A stretch of 64,000 nt of DNA from Caldithrix abyssi DSM 13497 (GTDB lineage Bacteria > Calditrichota > Calditrichia > Calditrichales > Calditrichaceae). Positions 36,380 through 44,702 of the stretch are shown here, piece by piece. Each line of letters starts with the position of its first letter. Position 1 is the first letter of the stretch. Location of the stretch: assembly GCF_001886815.1 (NCBI RefSeq), contig NZ_CP018099.1, positions 4,772,501 through 4,836,500 of the forward strand, written 5' to 3'. A program made the translations under genes and the position numbers. The notes beneath the pieces were generated by a model. It had not been told where the DNA came from and made no database searches. It saw only the letters and a list, made by a program, of their open reading frames with translations.

Positions 36380-38128
36380 TTACCTGTCAACATCAGCCAA
36401 AACATAATCGATGCTGGCCAGAATGGCCAGTAAGTCGGCAATGGTATGCCCGCGACTTATGTAAGGCACCATCTGGATGTGCGGGAACGACGGCGTTCGA
36501 ACGCGCGTTCGGTAAGAGTTGGTTCCGCCATCGCTGACCAGATAAAAGCCGTTGTTTCCTTTGGTGGCTTCAATACCAAAAAAAGCCTCGCCCACCGGCA
36601 TGACCGGTCCCCATGTGACGTTCAAAAAGTGATTGATCAACGTTTCAATATCTTTCATGGTGCGCTCTTTGCGTGGCGGGGTGGTAAGCGGATGGTCGGA
36701 TTTGTAATGGCCGTCGGGCATGTTTTTCAAACATTGCTCAACAATGCGCAAGCTCTGGCGCATCTCTTCCACGTGCACCATGGCCCGATCGTAACAATCG
36801 CCGTGCTGGCCGACGGGAATCTCAAACTCAAACTGGTCGTAGCCGCCGTAAGGACGCTTTTTACGAAAATCCCATTCCAGTCCCGTGGCGCGCAATCCCG
36901 GCCCTGTTACACCCCATTCAATGGCCTCTTCCGTTGTGTAGGCGCCAATGCCAACCGTGCGCGCTTTGATGATTTTGTTCTTCATGACCAGTTTGTCGTA
37001 GGTTTTCAATTGTTTGGGGAAGTAATCGACAAAATCTTTTACCAGCTTCTCCCAGCCCTTCGGTAAATCCTGAGCCACGCCGCCAATACGGAACCAGTTG
37101 GGGTGCATTCGGTCGCCGGTAATGGCTGCCACAATATCAAAAATGCGTTCACGATCGTTAAACATGTAAAATACCGGCGACATCTGTCCCACGTCCTGGG
37201 CAAACGTGCCATACCACACCAGATGGCTGGCGATGCGGAACAGTTCGCTCAACATAATGCGAATGACTTTGGCGCGATCGGGCACCTCAATACCGGCCAG
37301 TTTTTCAACGGCCAGTACATAGGCAAAATTGTTCATTACCCCGCCCAGGTAATCGATGCGATCGGTATAGGGCAAATAGGTGTGCCAGGTCTGGCGTTCG
37401 GCCATTTTTTCCTGTCCGCGGTGGTGGAATCCGATGTCTGGCACCACATCCACCAGCTCTTCGCCGTCTAATTGCAAAATTAAACGCAATACGCCATGCG
37501 TACCGGGATGCTGCGGCCCCAGATTCAAAAACATAAAATCCGTATCCTCAGAAGAGCGCTGAAGTCCCCATTCTTCCGGCTTGAATTTCAGAGCTTCCTG
37601 CTCTTTATCCAGTTTGTCATCCGGCATTTGAAAGGGGCCCATCTCTGTGGCGCGCGCAGGATGATCTTTACGCAGCGGGTAGCCCTCCCAGGTGTCGGGC
37701 ATTAAAATGCGGCGCAGGTGGGGATGGCCTTCGAATTTGATGCCAAACATATCGTACACTTCGCGCTCGTACCAGTTGGCGTTGGCCCATACGTTGGTGA
37801 CCGTTTTAACGGAAGGATACTCGCCCTGCAAGGCCACCTTGATGCGCACATCAGAATTGCGCTCAAACGACATCAGGTGGTACACCACGGTAAAGTCGCC
37901 TTCCGGCAGTCCCTCGCGATGCGTACGGTTGCGTTCGTCAATTGCCGTCAGGTCATAAAGCATTTTATACGGCCTGGCAATTTTATTTTTCAGGAAATTC
38001 AGGACCGCTTCAACCTTATCCTGCGGGACATAAACCGTGGGCATTTCATCCCGCGTTTCCTGCAGTACAAGATTTTTCTCGCCAAACTCCCGCTTTAACT
38101 CGTCGATAACAGTGTGATCGTATGTCAT
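36380..38128 (-). CDS. nuoCD: NADH-quinone oxidoreductase fused subunits C/D
   Basis: A 582-residue fusion. Residues ~1-165 are NuoC (30-kDa-like, '[20 protein letters not shown]' and 'YPLRKDHP'); ~195-582 are NuoD (49-kDa-like, '[16 protein letters not shown]', '[14 protein letters not shown]'), which lines the quinone cavity. The His and Tyr that contact the quinone head ('QHPGTHG', '[13 protein letters not shown]') are present. Fusion is known in Enterobacteria and in several other lineages. Confidence 0.97.
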   Translation of the reverse strand: MTYDHTVIDELKREFGEKNLVLQETRDEMPTVYVPQDKVEAVLNFLKNKIARPYKMLYDLTAIDERNRTHREGLPEGDFTVVYHLMSFERNSDVRIKVALQGEYPSVKTVTNVWANANWYEREVYDMFGIKFEGHPHLRRILMPDTWEGYPLRKDHPARATEMGPFQMPDDKLDKEQEALKFKPEEWGLQRSSEDTDFMFLNLGPQHPGTHGVLRLILQLDGEELVDVVPDIGFHHRGQEKMAERQTWHTYLPYTDRIDYLGGVMNNFAYVLAVEKLAGIEVPDRAKVIRIMLSELFRIASHLVWYGTFAQDVGQMSPVFYMFNDRERIFDIVAAITGDRMHPNWFRIGGVAQDLPKGWEKLVKDFVDYFPKQLKTYDKLVMKNKIIKARTVGIGAYTTEEAIEWGVTGPGLRATGLEWDFRKKRPYGGYDQFEFEIPVGQHGDCYDRAMVHVEEMRQSLRIVEQCLKNMPDGHYKSDHPLTTPPRKERTMKDIETLINHFLNVTWGPVMPVGEAFFGIEATKGNNGFYLVSDGGTNSYRTRVRTPSFPHIQMVPYISRGHTIADLLAILASIDYVLADVDR

Positions 38129-38166
38129 ATTAGTGTCTTTATTATTATTTTGACCAACAAACTTTT

Positions 38167-38805
38167 CTAAATCTCATCTGGCGGCGTTAAGAAGGTTGTC
38201 TTTTTCTTCTCCGGCCAGCGTTCGTCTCGGACGATTCGTTTTTCCGGCTTAATTACGCCCTGCGGGCCGATCACCCAGCTCAACGGCCGTTTTTCATTGC
38301 CCACCAGTTCCTGCAGCTTTATCAAACCATCCAGAAAGGCATCCGGCCGCGGCGGGCAACCCGGCACATACACATCCACCGGCATAAATTTATCCACGCC
38401 CTGCACTACCGAATAGATATCGAACATGCCGCCGGAATTGGCGCACGAGCCCATGGAAATAACCCAGCGCGGCTCCATCATCTGTTCATAAAGCCTTTTA
38501 ATGATGGGCGCCATCTTCAAGAAAACCGTTCCGGCCACAATCATCATATCCGCTTCACGGGGTGTGCCGCGAATAACCTCCGCACCGAAACGAGCAAGGT
38601 CGTATTTACTGGTGATGCTGGTGGCCATCTCCACATAACAACAGGACAGGCCAAAGTTAAACGGCCACAAAGAATTTTTCCGTCCCCAGGCTACCAGGTC
38701 CTGCAGGCGCGTTAAGACTACGCTTTGCTTAACCGCCGCTTCGATGGACGGGTCGTCTGGAACGCTATTTATGGATTCGTTCGGTTTACTTAACCACCAC
38801 TTCAT
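38167..38805 (-). CDS. nuoB: NADH-quinone oxidoreductase subunit B (N2 cluster)
   Basis: A 212-residue subunit binding the terminal [4Fe-4S] cluster N2, which reduces quinone. The tandem cysteines in 'GLSCCYVEM', plus '[10 protein letters not shown]' and '[10 protein letters not shown]', give the four ligands. A ~40-residue charged C-terminal tail is longer than in many homologues. It starts 3 bp after nuoA. Confidence 0.96.
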   Translation of the reverse strand: MKWWLSKPNESINSVPDDPSIEAAVKQSVVLTRLQDLVAWGRKNSLWPFNFGLSCCYVEMATSITSKYDLARFGAEVIRGTPREADMMIVAGTVFLKMAPIIKRLYEQMMEPRWVISMGSCANSGGMFDIYSVVQGVDKFMPVDVYVPGCPPRPDAFLDGLIKLQELVGNEKRPLSWVIGPQGVIKPEKRIVRDERWPEKKKTTFLTPPDEI

Positions 38806-38808
38806 AAT

Positions 38809-39225
38809 TTACTTTTCACCTTCTTTAATGGATTTCATTCGTTTAATAATCTCTTTTCCATCGGCTGCAAAATTCAAAGCACCAATGCGCCATTCGTAAA
38901 CCAGCACAATCAACAAAATCAAAATAAAGATCGCCACGCCAATAAATCCAGCCCAACCAACTTCTTTATAGGCGATGGCCCAGGCAATGATAAATACGGC
39001 TTCCAGGTCAAAAATAATGAAAAATAATGCGATTAAATAAAAGTGGGCTGTAAAACGAATTTGCGATGTTCCGGTGTGCAGGATTCCGGATTCAAAATAT
39101 TCACCGGTTGCTCTTTCTTTGTGACGCTGCCCCAATAAATAAGAAAGACCAAGCATGAAGATTACAAGGCCCAGGACAGCAACAATATAAACCAACAAAG
39201 GCCATTGCGGCGTAGTTACTTCCAA
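38809..39225 (-). CDS. nuoA: NADH-quinone oxidoreductase subunit A
   Basis: A 138-residue three-helix membrane subunit and first gene of the nuo operon. 'EYFESGI' in the first loop and 'IIFDLEAVFI' in helix 2 are the conserved motifs. The 259 bp upstream (39226-39484), shared with the HD-GYP gene end, must hold the operon promoter. On the minus strand around 39375 there is 'TATCTTTG', which resembles the Bacteroidota -7 element TAnnTTTG, but this is weak evidence. Confidence 0.95.
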   Translation of the reverse strand: MEVTTPQWPLLVYIVAVLGLVIFMLGLSYLLGQRHKERATGEYFESGILHTGTSQIRFTAHFYLIALFFIIFDLEAVFIIAWAIAYKEVGWAGFIGVAIFILILLIVLVYEWRIGALNFAADGKEIIKRMKSIKEGEK

Positions 39226-39484
39226 ACCAAATCCCTTTCTGAAACTGGATTGAACATTGTGAAAATTTTCTGTAATTCGCGTGCTATTGTTTTTTTACGC
39301 ACTTTTACGGGCAACTTATTCCCGTCAATATGAAAATTTTCTCAAAGAGCTTTGCAAAGCACAAAGATAAAAATAAAATTATTACAACGCTAATCATTTT
39401 TTAAATTTTTTAAAAAAAATTTTGGTGAATCAAAAAAAAATCTTAAAAAACGTTTAAATATCCCGGCTTGAAACAGGCCATGAA

Positions 39485-40729
39485 TTATTCGGCAGGATTT
39501 TTATCAGGATACTTTGATGCAAGGGAACGAATCATATCCAGCCGGGCAAAGAAGCAGTCCACCAATTGCGGATCGAATTGCTTGCCCCGCTCTTCTTCGA
39601 TGATTTGCAAAACCTTTTCTTCGCTCCATGCTTTTTTGTAAACACGGGCAGAAGAAAGGGCGTCATACACATCGGCAAGGGCTACAATGCGCCCGAACAG
39701 AGGGATTTCTTCTTCTCGTTTGCCGCGCGCCTTTCCACTTTTTCCCTGATAACCGGGCAGGGGCGCGCCGCTTGCAGGATCCACATGCCCCGGATAGCCA
39801 TTGCCATCCCATCTTTCGTGATGGTTTAAGGCGACAATGGCGGAGAACTCATCAAAATCAGAACGGGGATCGATAAAGAGTCGCGCGCCATGAATGGTGT
39901 GTTTTTTCATAATTTCATATTCGTCATCGGATAGCTTTCCCGGTTTTTTCAGAATGGTATCCGAAATGGCTACCTTTCCCACATCGTGCAACATGGCCGC
40001 CATGCGCAGCGCATCCCGCGTGCATTCAACCTCTTTTTGAGGCAGATTCTTTTTCTGGGCATAAGCCTCGTAAAGCTCAACGGAAAATGCGGCAACACGA
40101 TTGGCGTGTGGCCCCGTTTCTCTGGGGTCTCTTAATTCGGCCATGCGGATCATGCGTTCGATGGTGTCGCGCGTCATCTGCGCACGTTCAATGGCATTGG
40201 CCGCGTAAATGGCAAAATGCTTGACGATCGGCTCATCCTCGGCGTCAAAGGGAATGATTTTTCCCTGATCGTCCTGGGCATTGATCAACTGAAGCACGCC
40301 CACAATCTGATTCCTGGTATTTTTCATGGGGATGGTCAACATCGATTGCGTGTGATAGTCGCTCATCCGATCAAATTCTTTATTAAACGAAAAGGGCAAA
40401 TCAGGCCTCAGTTGATAAACATCCGGTATGTTTAACGCCTGGTCATTATTGGCCACATATCCGGCGATTGACTGGTTATTTATGGGTAAAGTAAAAGAAG
40501 TGTAAATTAATTTCTGGCCCTTTGGCAATCTTTTTTGCAATGTTTCGTTCTGCGATATGGTAAAGCGTAATTTTTCGCCTTCCTTAATATAAATGGAACC
40601 GGCGTCTGCGTTAAAGAGAAAACGGGCCTCGCTAAGAACCTTTTCCAGCAACAAGTCTAAATCGGCAACGTGGCTGATTTCCAGACCAAATTCCACCAAA
40701 CGATTTAGTTTTTGAGTGTGGTTTAGCAT
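39485..40729 (-). CDS. GAF-HD-GYP domain protein, probable cyclic-di-GMP phosphodiesterase
   Basis: A 414-residue cytoplasmic signalling protein. An N-terminal GAF domain (~10-190, 'NADAGSIYIKEGEKLRF', 'SMLTIPMKN') senses an unknown ligand; the HD-GYP domain (~195-395) has 'HDVGK' (H248) and 'HHERWDGNGYP', the full signature of active c-di-GMP hydrolases. Between 'GYP' and 'PLFGRIVALADVYDAL' there is an extra ~20-residue polar insertion (GHVDPASG...KREEE) not usual for the domain. It stands alone: a tRNA is upstream and the nuo promoter region is downstream. Confidence 0.9.
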   Translation of the reverse strand: MLNHTQKLNRLVEFGLEISHVADLDLLLEKVLSEARFLFNADAGSIYIKEGEKLRFTISQNETLQKRLPKGQKLIYTSFTLPINNQSIAGYVANNDQALNIPDVYQLRPDLPFSFNKEFDRMSDYHTQSMLTIPMKNTRNQIVGVLQLINAQDDQGKIIPFDAEDEPIVKHFAIYAANAIERAQMTRDTIERMIRMAELRDPRETGPHANRVAAFSVELYEAYAQKKNLPQKEVECTRDALRMAAMLHDVGKVAISDTILKKPGKLSDDEYEIMKKHTIHGARLFIDPRSDFDEFSAIVALNHHERWDGNGYPGHVDPASGAPLPGYQGKSGKARGKREEEIPLFGRIVALADVYDALSSARVYKKAWSEEKVLQIIEEERGKQFDPQLVDCFFARLDMIRSLASKYPDKNPAE

Positions 40730-40923
40730 CCTGCTAACCTCTTTTGATTAAATCTTTAAATTCATTGTTCGGCACAAATCTACAGATGTTTAAAACGGAA
40801 GGGTAATTAAAAATAATCCATGGTAAAATAAAGAGCGCCCATTTGCTTCCGGAAGCCTTTAGGAGGCGGCGCAAATTCAGAGTCTTCGGCATGCGCTGAG
40901 CAAATGAAACAGCTTTTTTCCAC

Positions 40924-40967
40924 AAAAAAAAAAGTGGTTCACGAATTTGCATTCATGAACCACTTTC
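40924..40967 (-). terminator. Terminator of tRNA-Asp
   Basis: On the minus strand an ~11-bp stem (AAGTGGTTCATGAATG... pairing with ...TTCGTGAACCACTT) is followed by an 11-base T-run. It starts 4 nt after the tRNA. Confidence 0.9.
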
Positions 40968-40970
40968 AGG

Positions 40971-41045
40971 CGGTCCGGACGGGACTCGAACCCGCAACTT
41001 CCTGCGTGACAGGCAGGTGCTCTAACCAAATTGAACTACCGGACC
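40971..41045 (-). tRNA. tRNA-Asp (GTC)
   Basis: The minus strand reads GGTCCGG (acceptor 5'), D-arm 'TAGTTCAATTTGGTTAGAGCA', anticodon arm CCTGC-CTGTCAC-GCAGG with anticodon GTC, T-arm 'GCGGGTTCGAGTCCCGT', acceptor 3' CCGGACC and discriminator G. CCA is not encoded. It is a single tRNA unit with its own promoter and terminator. Confidence 0.97.
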
Positions 41046-41078
41046 AAGACCTTATGTTCTGCGTTGTTGCAGATTTCA

Positions 41079-41107
41079 AATATAATAACATTTTTCATCC
41101 ATTTCAA
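41079..41107 (-). promoter_or_regulatory. Candidate sigma-70-type promoter of tRNA-Asp
   Basis: On the minus strand -35 TTGAAA (41107-41102), a 17-bp spacer and -10 TATATT (41084-41079). The inferred start lies ~25 nt before the tRNA 5' end. Confidence 0.65.
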
Positions 41108-41266
41108 ATGATTTTTTTGTCTATCATTTTTTTTCTGTAAATCACAGAAAAATTTTACCTTATCTTTCTATTGTTCTCTTCTTGACAATGATCTGATGTT
41201 TATCTAAATTGATTAAGTCTTTGTTAAGTAATTAAAATTTTTAATCTTAGTTAAAACTAAAGGCCT

Positions 41267-41872
41267 ATGGATCGTTACAAAGTTCCTGCCCATGAAGCTG
41301 TCGGCAAACTGACCGTTAAGGGCTCAAAATTCATTAGCCACATTTTCCCCGTTTCCAGCAAGGAAGAAGCTGAATCCAGGTACGAAGCAATAAAAAAGCG
41401 TTACTACGACGCCACGCACAATTGCTTTGCCTATCGCATTGACGCGCAAACCTACCGTTATTCTGACGACGGAGAACCATCGGGCACAGCCGGCCGTCCC
41501 ATTTTTCAGGTTCTGGAAGGCAGCGAACTTTTTGAAGCGCTTTGCGTGGTTACCAGATATTTTGGCGGAACCAAGCTTGGAACCGGCGGTTTAATTCGCG
41601 CCTACAGCGAAGCGGCCAAAGAAGCCTTAAAACAACTCAAAATCAAAGAAAAAATACGAACCAGAATCGTTGAACTAAAAATCGACTACGCGAACGAACA
41701 ACATGTTTACCGCCTGCTGAGTCAGTTTGAAGGCAAAACGCTTCAATCCGATTATTCTAACGGCGTTTCCATTCAGGTCGAATTACCCTGGAGCGCAGCC
41801 GAATCCTTTTTAAATAAGTTAACAGATTTAACACACGGGCAGTATGAGTTAATTAAAATTTCGGGCAATTAA
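41267..41872 (+). CDS. yigZ: YigZ/IMPACT-family protein
   Basis: A 201-residue two-domain protein. The N-terminal IMPACT/UPF0029 domain (~15-125) contains 'GSKFISHIFPV', 'ATHNCFAYRI', 'SDDGEPSGTAGRP' and 'VVTRYFGGTKLGTGGLIRAYSEA', the family signature; a DUF1949-like C-terminal domain follows. Bacterial YigZ has been linked to translation-related functions, but its reaction is not established. It is 1 bp from the start of the ABC exporter operon, so it is probably co-transcribed. Confidence 0.93.
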   Translation: MDRYKVPAHEAVGKLTVKGSKFISHIFPVSSKEEAESRYEAIKKRYYDATHNCFAYRIDAQTYRYSDDGEPSGTAGRPIFQVLEGSELFEALCVVTRYFGGTKLGTGGLIRAYSEAAKEALKQLKIKEKIRTRIVELKIDYANEQHVYRLLSQFEGKTLQSDYSNGVSIQVELPWSAAESFLNKLTDLTHGQYELIKISGN

Positions 41873-41873
41873 T

Positions 41874-42794
41874 ATGGAACAAAACATTTTAGAAGTTCAG
41901 AAGATCAGCAAAAGTTTTAAAGATCATGTGGTTTTGAAGGATTTAAGTTTTACCGTGCGCGGCGGCGAAACCTTCGGCCTGTTAGGGCCTAACGGCGCCG
42001 GTAAAACAACCACCATGCGCATGATCATGAATATTCTGCAGCCGGACGAGGGCGAAATTCTATTCAACGGCATCAAGCGCCAGCGCTTAAAAGGCGTTCA
42101 TTTTGGTTATTTGCCGGAAGAGCGCGGCCTGTATCCCCGGGCCAAAGTGCTGGACGTGCTGGTTTACTTTGGCACATTAAACAATCTCACCATGCGCAAG
42201 GCAGAAGTCGAAGCCATTCGCTATCTCGATCGTCTGGGCATTGTGGAATACACCGATGCGCACATCAACGAACTTTCCAAAGGAATTCAACAAAAAATCC
42301 AGTTCATCGCCGCCTTTTTGCACGACCCGGATGTTTTGATTTTAGACGAACCTTTTACCGGGCTCGACCCAATCAACCAGACGGTTCTTTATGAGATACT
42401 CGAAGAGTTCAGGCGTAAAAACAAAATCCTGATTCTCTCCACACACCTGATGGATCAGGCCGAAAAGCTTTGCGACCATATTTGCCTGATTAATCAGGCG
42501 CAGGTGGTAATCGACGGTTCCATTGAAAGTATCCGAAAGCGATTCAGGGAAGACGCTTATTTTATCGAAGCCGACGCCCCTATCCCCATTCTGAGCGAAA
42601 TGGAGGGCATTCAAATTATTGAAGAGGGGAAAAACAGCTACAAATTCATTCTGGAAAATAACACGTTAAAGCTTTCTGAGATCATGAAGCGGATCGAGCA
42701 AAAGGCAAGAATTTTACGTTTCGAAGTTTTTGAGCCTTCTTTACACGATATTTTCATTCGTTTAATTCAGGAACAGGCAGAGGTTTTAAAATGA
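41874..42794 (+). CDS. natA: ABC exporter ATPase (NatA-type)
   Basis: A 306-residue ATPase. Walker A 'GPNGAGKTT' (~40-48), signature 'LSKGIQQKIQ' (NatA/YhaQ variant of LSGGQ), Walker B 'VLILDEPFTGLDP' and H-loop 'STHLM' are all present. A ~90-residue C-terminal domain ('IQIIEEGKNSYKFILENN...HDIFIRLI') is typical of NatA-like proteins. The stop overlaps natB by 4 bp. It powers the NatB-like permease; sodium extrusion is the named role of the family in Bacillus, but substrate here is unknown. Confidence 0.92.
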   Translation: MEQNILEVQKISKSFKDHVVLKDLSFTVRGGETFGLLGPNGAGKTTTMRMIMNILQPDEGEILFNGIKRQRLKGVHFGYLPEERGLYPRAKVLDVLVYFGTLNNLTMRKAEVEAIRYLDRLGIVEYTDAHINELSKGIQQKIQFIAAFLHDPDVLILDEPFTGLDPINQTVLYEILEEFRRKNKILILSTHLMDQAEKLCDHICLINQAQVVIDGSIESIRKRFREDAYFIEADAPIPILSEMEGIQIIEEGKNSYKFILENNTLKLSEIMKRIEQKARILRFEVFEPSLHDIFIRLIQEQAEVLK

Positions 42795-44293
42795 AAAATA
42801 TGTTTAGAATTGCCCGCTGGGAATTCATGACGCGCATCAAATCGCGTTCTTTTTTGTTCAACACATTCGTTTCGCCCTTTTTGTTTGCGGCGGTTATTAC
42901 GCTTCCCCTGTTTATTTTTAGTTTGCAGCCACAAATTACCACAAAGTTGATTGGTTTAATCGATCTTTCTGGCCAAAACATCAAAGAAGAACTCCAGCGG
43001 GAGTTGAGCCGCAGCTATCGCCTGGATAACCAATCCTCAGAATATCTGGTGATGAATGTGGCGGTTGGCAATTCCCAGCCTTACAAGCAAATGCTTTCCA
43101 AATACGAAGAGATCAAAGCCCGGCTCGATTCCATTTCGCAGGTTTACGAACAGATTAAAGCCGAGCGCATGCAATATTACAAGAACACGCGCATCCCCAA
43201 CCGCGATTACGTTTTGAGAACTTCGTACGAAAAACTGCAGAACACGCGTGAAGAAAAAGAATTGATCGAAATTGAACTCTCCCGCTTTAAATCGGCCATG
43301 GATTCTCTGTACAAGCGCGAAGCATTAAAAACAGCCGACTCCTTATTGCACATGGATGTTTTAAACGCCTACCTGGTTTTTGGGCCGGATTTTGCCAAAA
43401 GCGGGGTGGTGGAATACCATACCAAAACCCCGGGCGATTTGAAAGAGATCGATCGCTTTGAAAAAATCTTACAAACCATCATTATTAAAAAGCGCATTTT
43501 AAACGATCAGATCCCCCGCAGTAAAATACGACGCTGGTTCCGACCGATTTACATGAAAAAATATCAGCTTTTACCGGAGGGACAGCAGGAGTGGAATTTT
43601 TACGTTCAATTTTACGGGCCGCTGATCGGCGTGTTCCTGTTGTTTATGGCCATCTTTACCGCCGGAGGCTACGTATTTAGCAGCGTTTTGTTAGAGAAAT
43701 CGAATCGTGTGATCGAAATACTGCTTTCTTACGTGTCCAGCAGTCAGTTAATGGGCGGCAAGATTTTCGGGCTGGGCCTGCTGGGACTTGTGCAAATATT
43801 AAGCTGGTTTGTCATTACGCTTATTTTTATGTCGGCCGGTATTATCCCTGCGGATAAAATCGCTTATCTCAACTGGCAAAACGCCTTTTACTTTTTAACT
43901 TACTTTAGTCTTGGCTTTTTGTTTTACGGCTCCATTTTTGTAACCATTGGATCGGTTTCAGCCAGTGAATACGATGCACAGCAGATCAATCAGCTGCTGC
44001 GCACCGTCGCTATCTTCCCGGTTCTCTTATCGTTGCTGGTATTGGCCGACCCCAATGCGCCATTGATTCGCATTTTGAGTTTTATCCCATTTTTAACGCC
44101 GTCTTTCATGATCATGCGCATTCCGCTTTCCACCACGCCCATCATGTTTGATATTTACGGCACCATTATTTTAATGATTGTTTCCATTGTGGCTATGGTC
44201 TTTATTTCCGGACGCATCTTTCGCATGTCCACTTTGATGGTCGGGAAAAAACCCACGCCTCAGGAAATCTGGAACTGGATTAAAGTCTGGTAA
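42791..44293 (+). CDS. natB: ABC-2 type permease (NatB-type)
   Basis: A 500-residue permease. One helix near the N-terminus (~25-45) is followed by a long extracytoplasmic domain (~60-265) rich in charged helices that may form a coiled coil ('KQMLSKYEEIKARLDSISQV'), then five or six helices from ~270 with 'SSVLLEKSNRVIEILLSYVSS', the ABC-2 signature. It partners the preceding ATPase. The large outer domain is a general trait of the ABC2_membrane_3 group. Confidence 0.9.
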   Translation: MKNMFRIARWEFMTRIKSRSFLFNTFVSPFLFAAVITLPLFIFSLQPQITTKLIGLIDLSGQNIKEELQRELSRSYRLDNQSSEYLVMNVAVGNSQPYKQMLSKYEEIKARLDSISQVYEQIKAERMQYYKNTRIPNRDYVLRTSYEKLQNTREEKELIEIELSRFKSAMDSLYKREALKTADSLLHMDVLNAYLVFGPDFAKSGVVEYHTKTPGDLKEIDRFEKILQTIIIKKRILNDQIPRSKIRRWFRPIYMKKYQLLPEGQQEWNFYVQFYGPLIGVFLLFMAIFTAGGYVFSSVLLEKSNRVIEILLSYVSSSQLMGGKIFGLGLLGLVQILSWFVITLIFMSAGIIPADKIAYLNWQNAFYFLTYFSLGFLFYGSIFVTIGSVSASEYDAQQINQLLRTVAIFPVLLSLLVLADPNAPLIRILSFIPFLTPSFMIMRIPLSTTPIMFDIYGTIILMIVSIVAMVFISGRIFRMSTLMVGKKPTPQEIWNWIKVW

Positions 44294-44309
44294 AAAAGAA
44301 AGGAATTGC

Positions 44310-44684
44310 ATGCGTTTTTGCACCGTCATTAATTGTATGGATGGAAGAGTTCAACTACCCGTTATCCAATATTTGCAAAACCGATTTAATTGTGAATATG
44401 TGGATGTGATCTCTGAGCCCGGCCCCAATCGTATTTTAGCCGAACAGACCGATTCGACGTTAATTGCCTCTATTTTGTCGCGTTTAACGATTTCTGTGGA
44501 TAAGCACCAATCCAGGCAAATCGCCGTTGTGGGCCATCACGACTGTGCTGGCAACCCCGTTTCAAAAGAGACGCAACTCGAACATCTGCACAAAGCGGTG
44601 CAGTTTATTGCCCGGCGCTATCCTGAGCACACGGTCATCGGATTGTGGGTTGACGAAAACTGGCGCGTGGAAGAGGTGTGTTAA
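44310..44684 (+). CDS. Miniature beta-carbonic-anhydrase-like protein
   Basis: A 124-residue protein, about half the size of a beta-carbonic anhydrase, yet it keeps the zinc-site pattern: 'CMDGR' (C9, D11, R13; family CxDxR) and 'GHHDCAGN' (H76, C79; family HxxC). The Rossmann-like order strand-C, strand-H..C also matches. The bicarbonate-handling parts between and after these motifs are shortened, so either a minimal anhydrase or another zinc enzyme is possible. RBS AAGGAA; it starts 17 bp after natB and ends at a terminator hairpin, so it may be the last gene of the yigZ-natA-natB-orf unit. Confidence 0.72.
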   Translation: MRFCTVINCMDGRVQLPVIQYLQNRFNCEYVDVISEPGPNRILAEQTDSTLIASILSRLTISVDKHQSRQIAVVGHHDCAGNPVSKETQLEHLHKAVQFIARRYPEHTVIGLWVDENWRVEEVC

Positions 44685-44698
44685 TCAACACGCTTTTT
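44676..44698 (+). terminator. Intrinsic terminator overlapping a stop codon
   Basis: GTGTGTT (44676-44682) / AACACGC (44687-44693), one G-T pair, loop AATC, followed by five T and ATTT. The hairpin includes the stop codon of the small carbonic-anhydrase-like gene (44682-44684). Confidence 0.65.
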
Positions 44699-44702
44699 AT
44701 TT

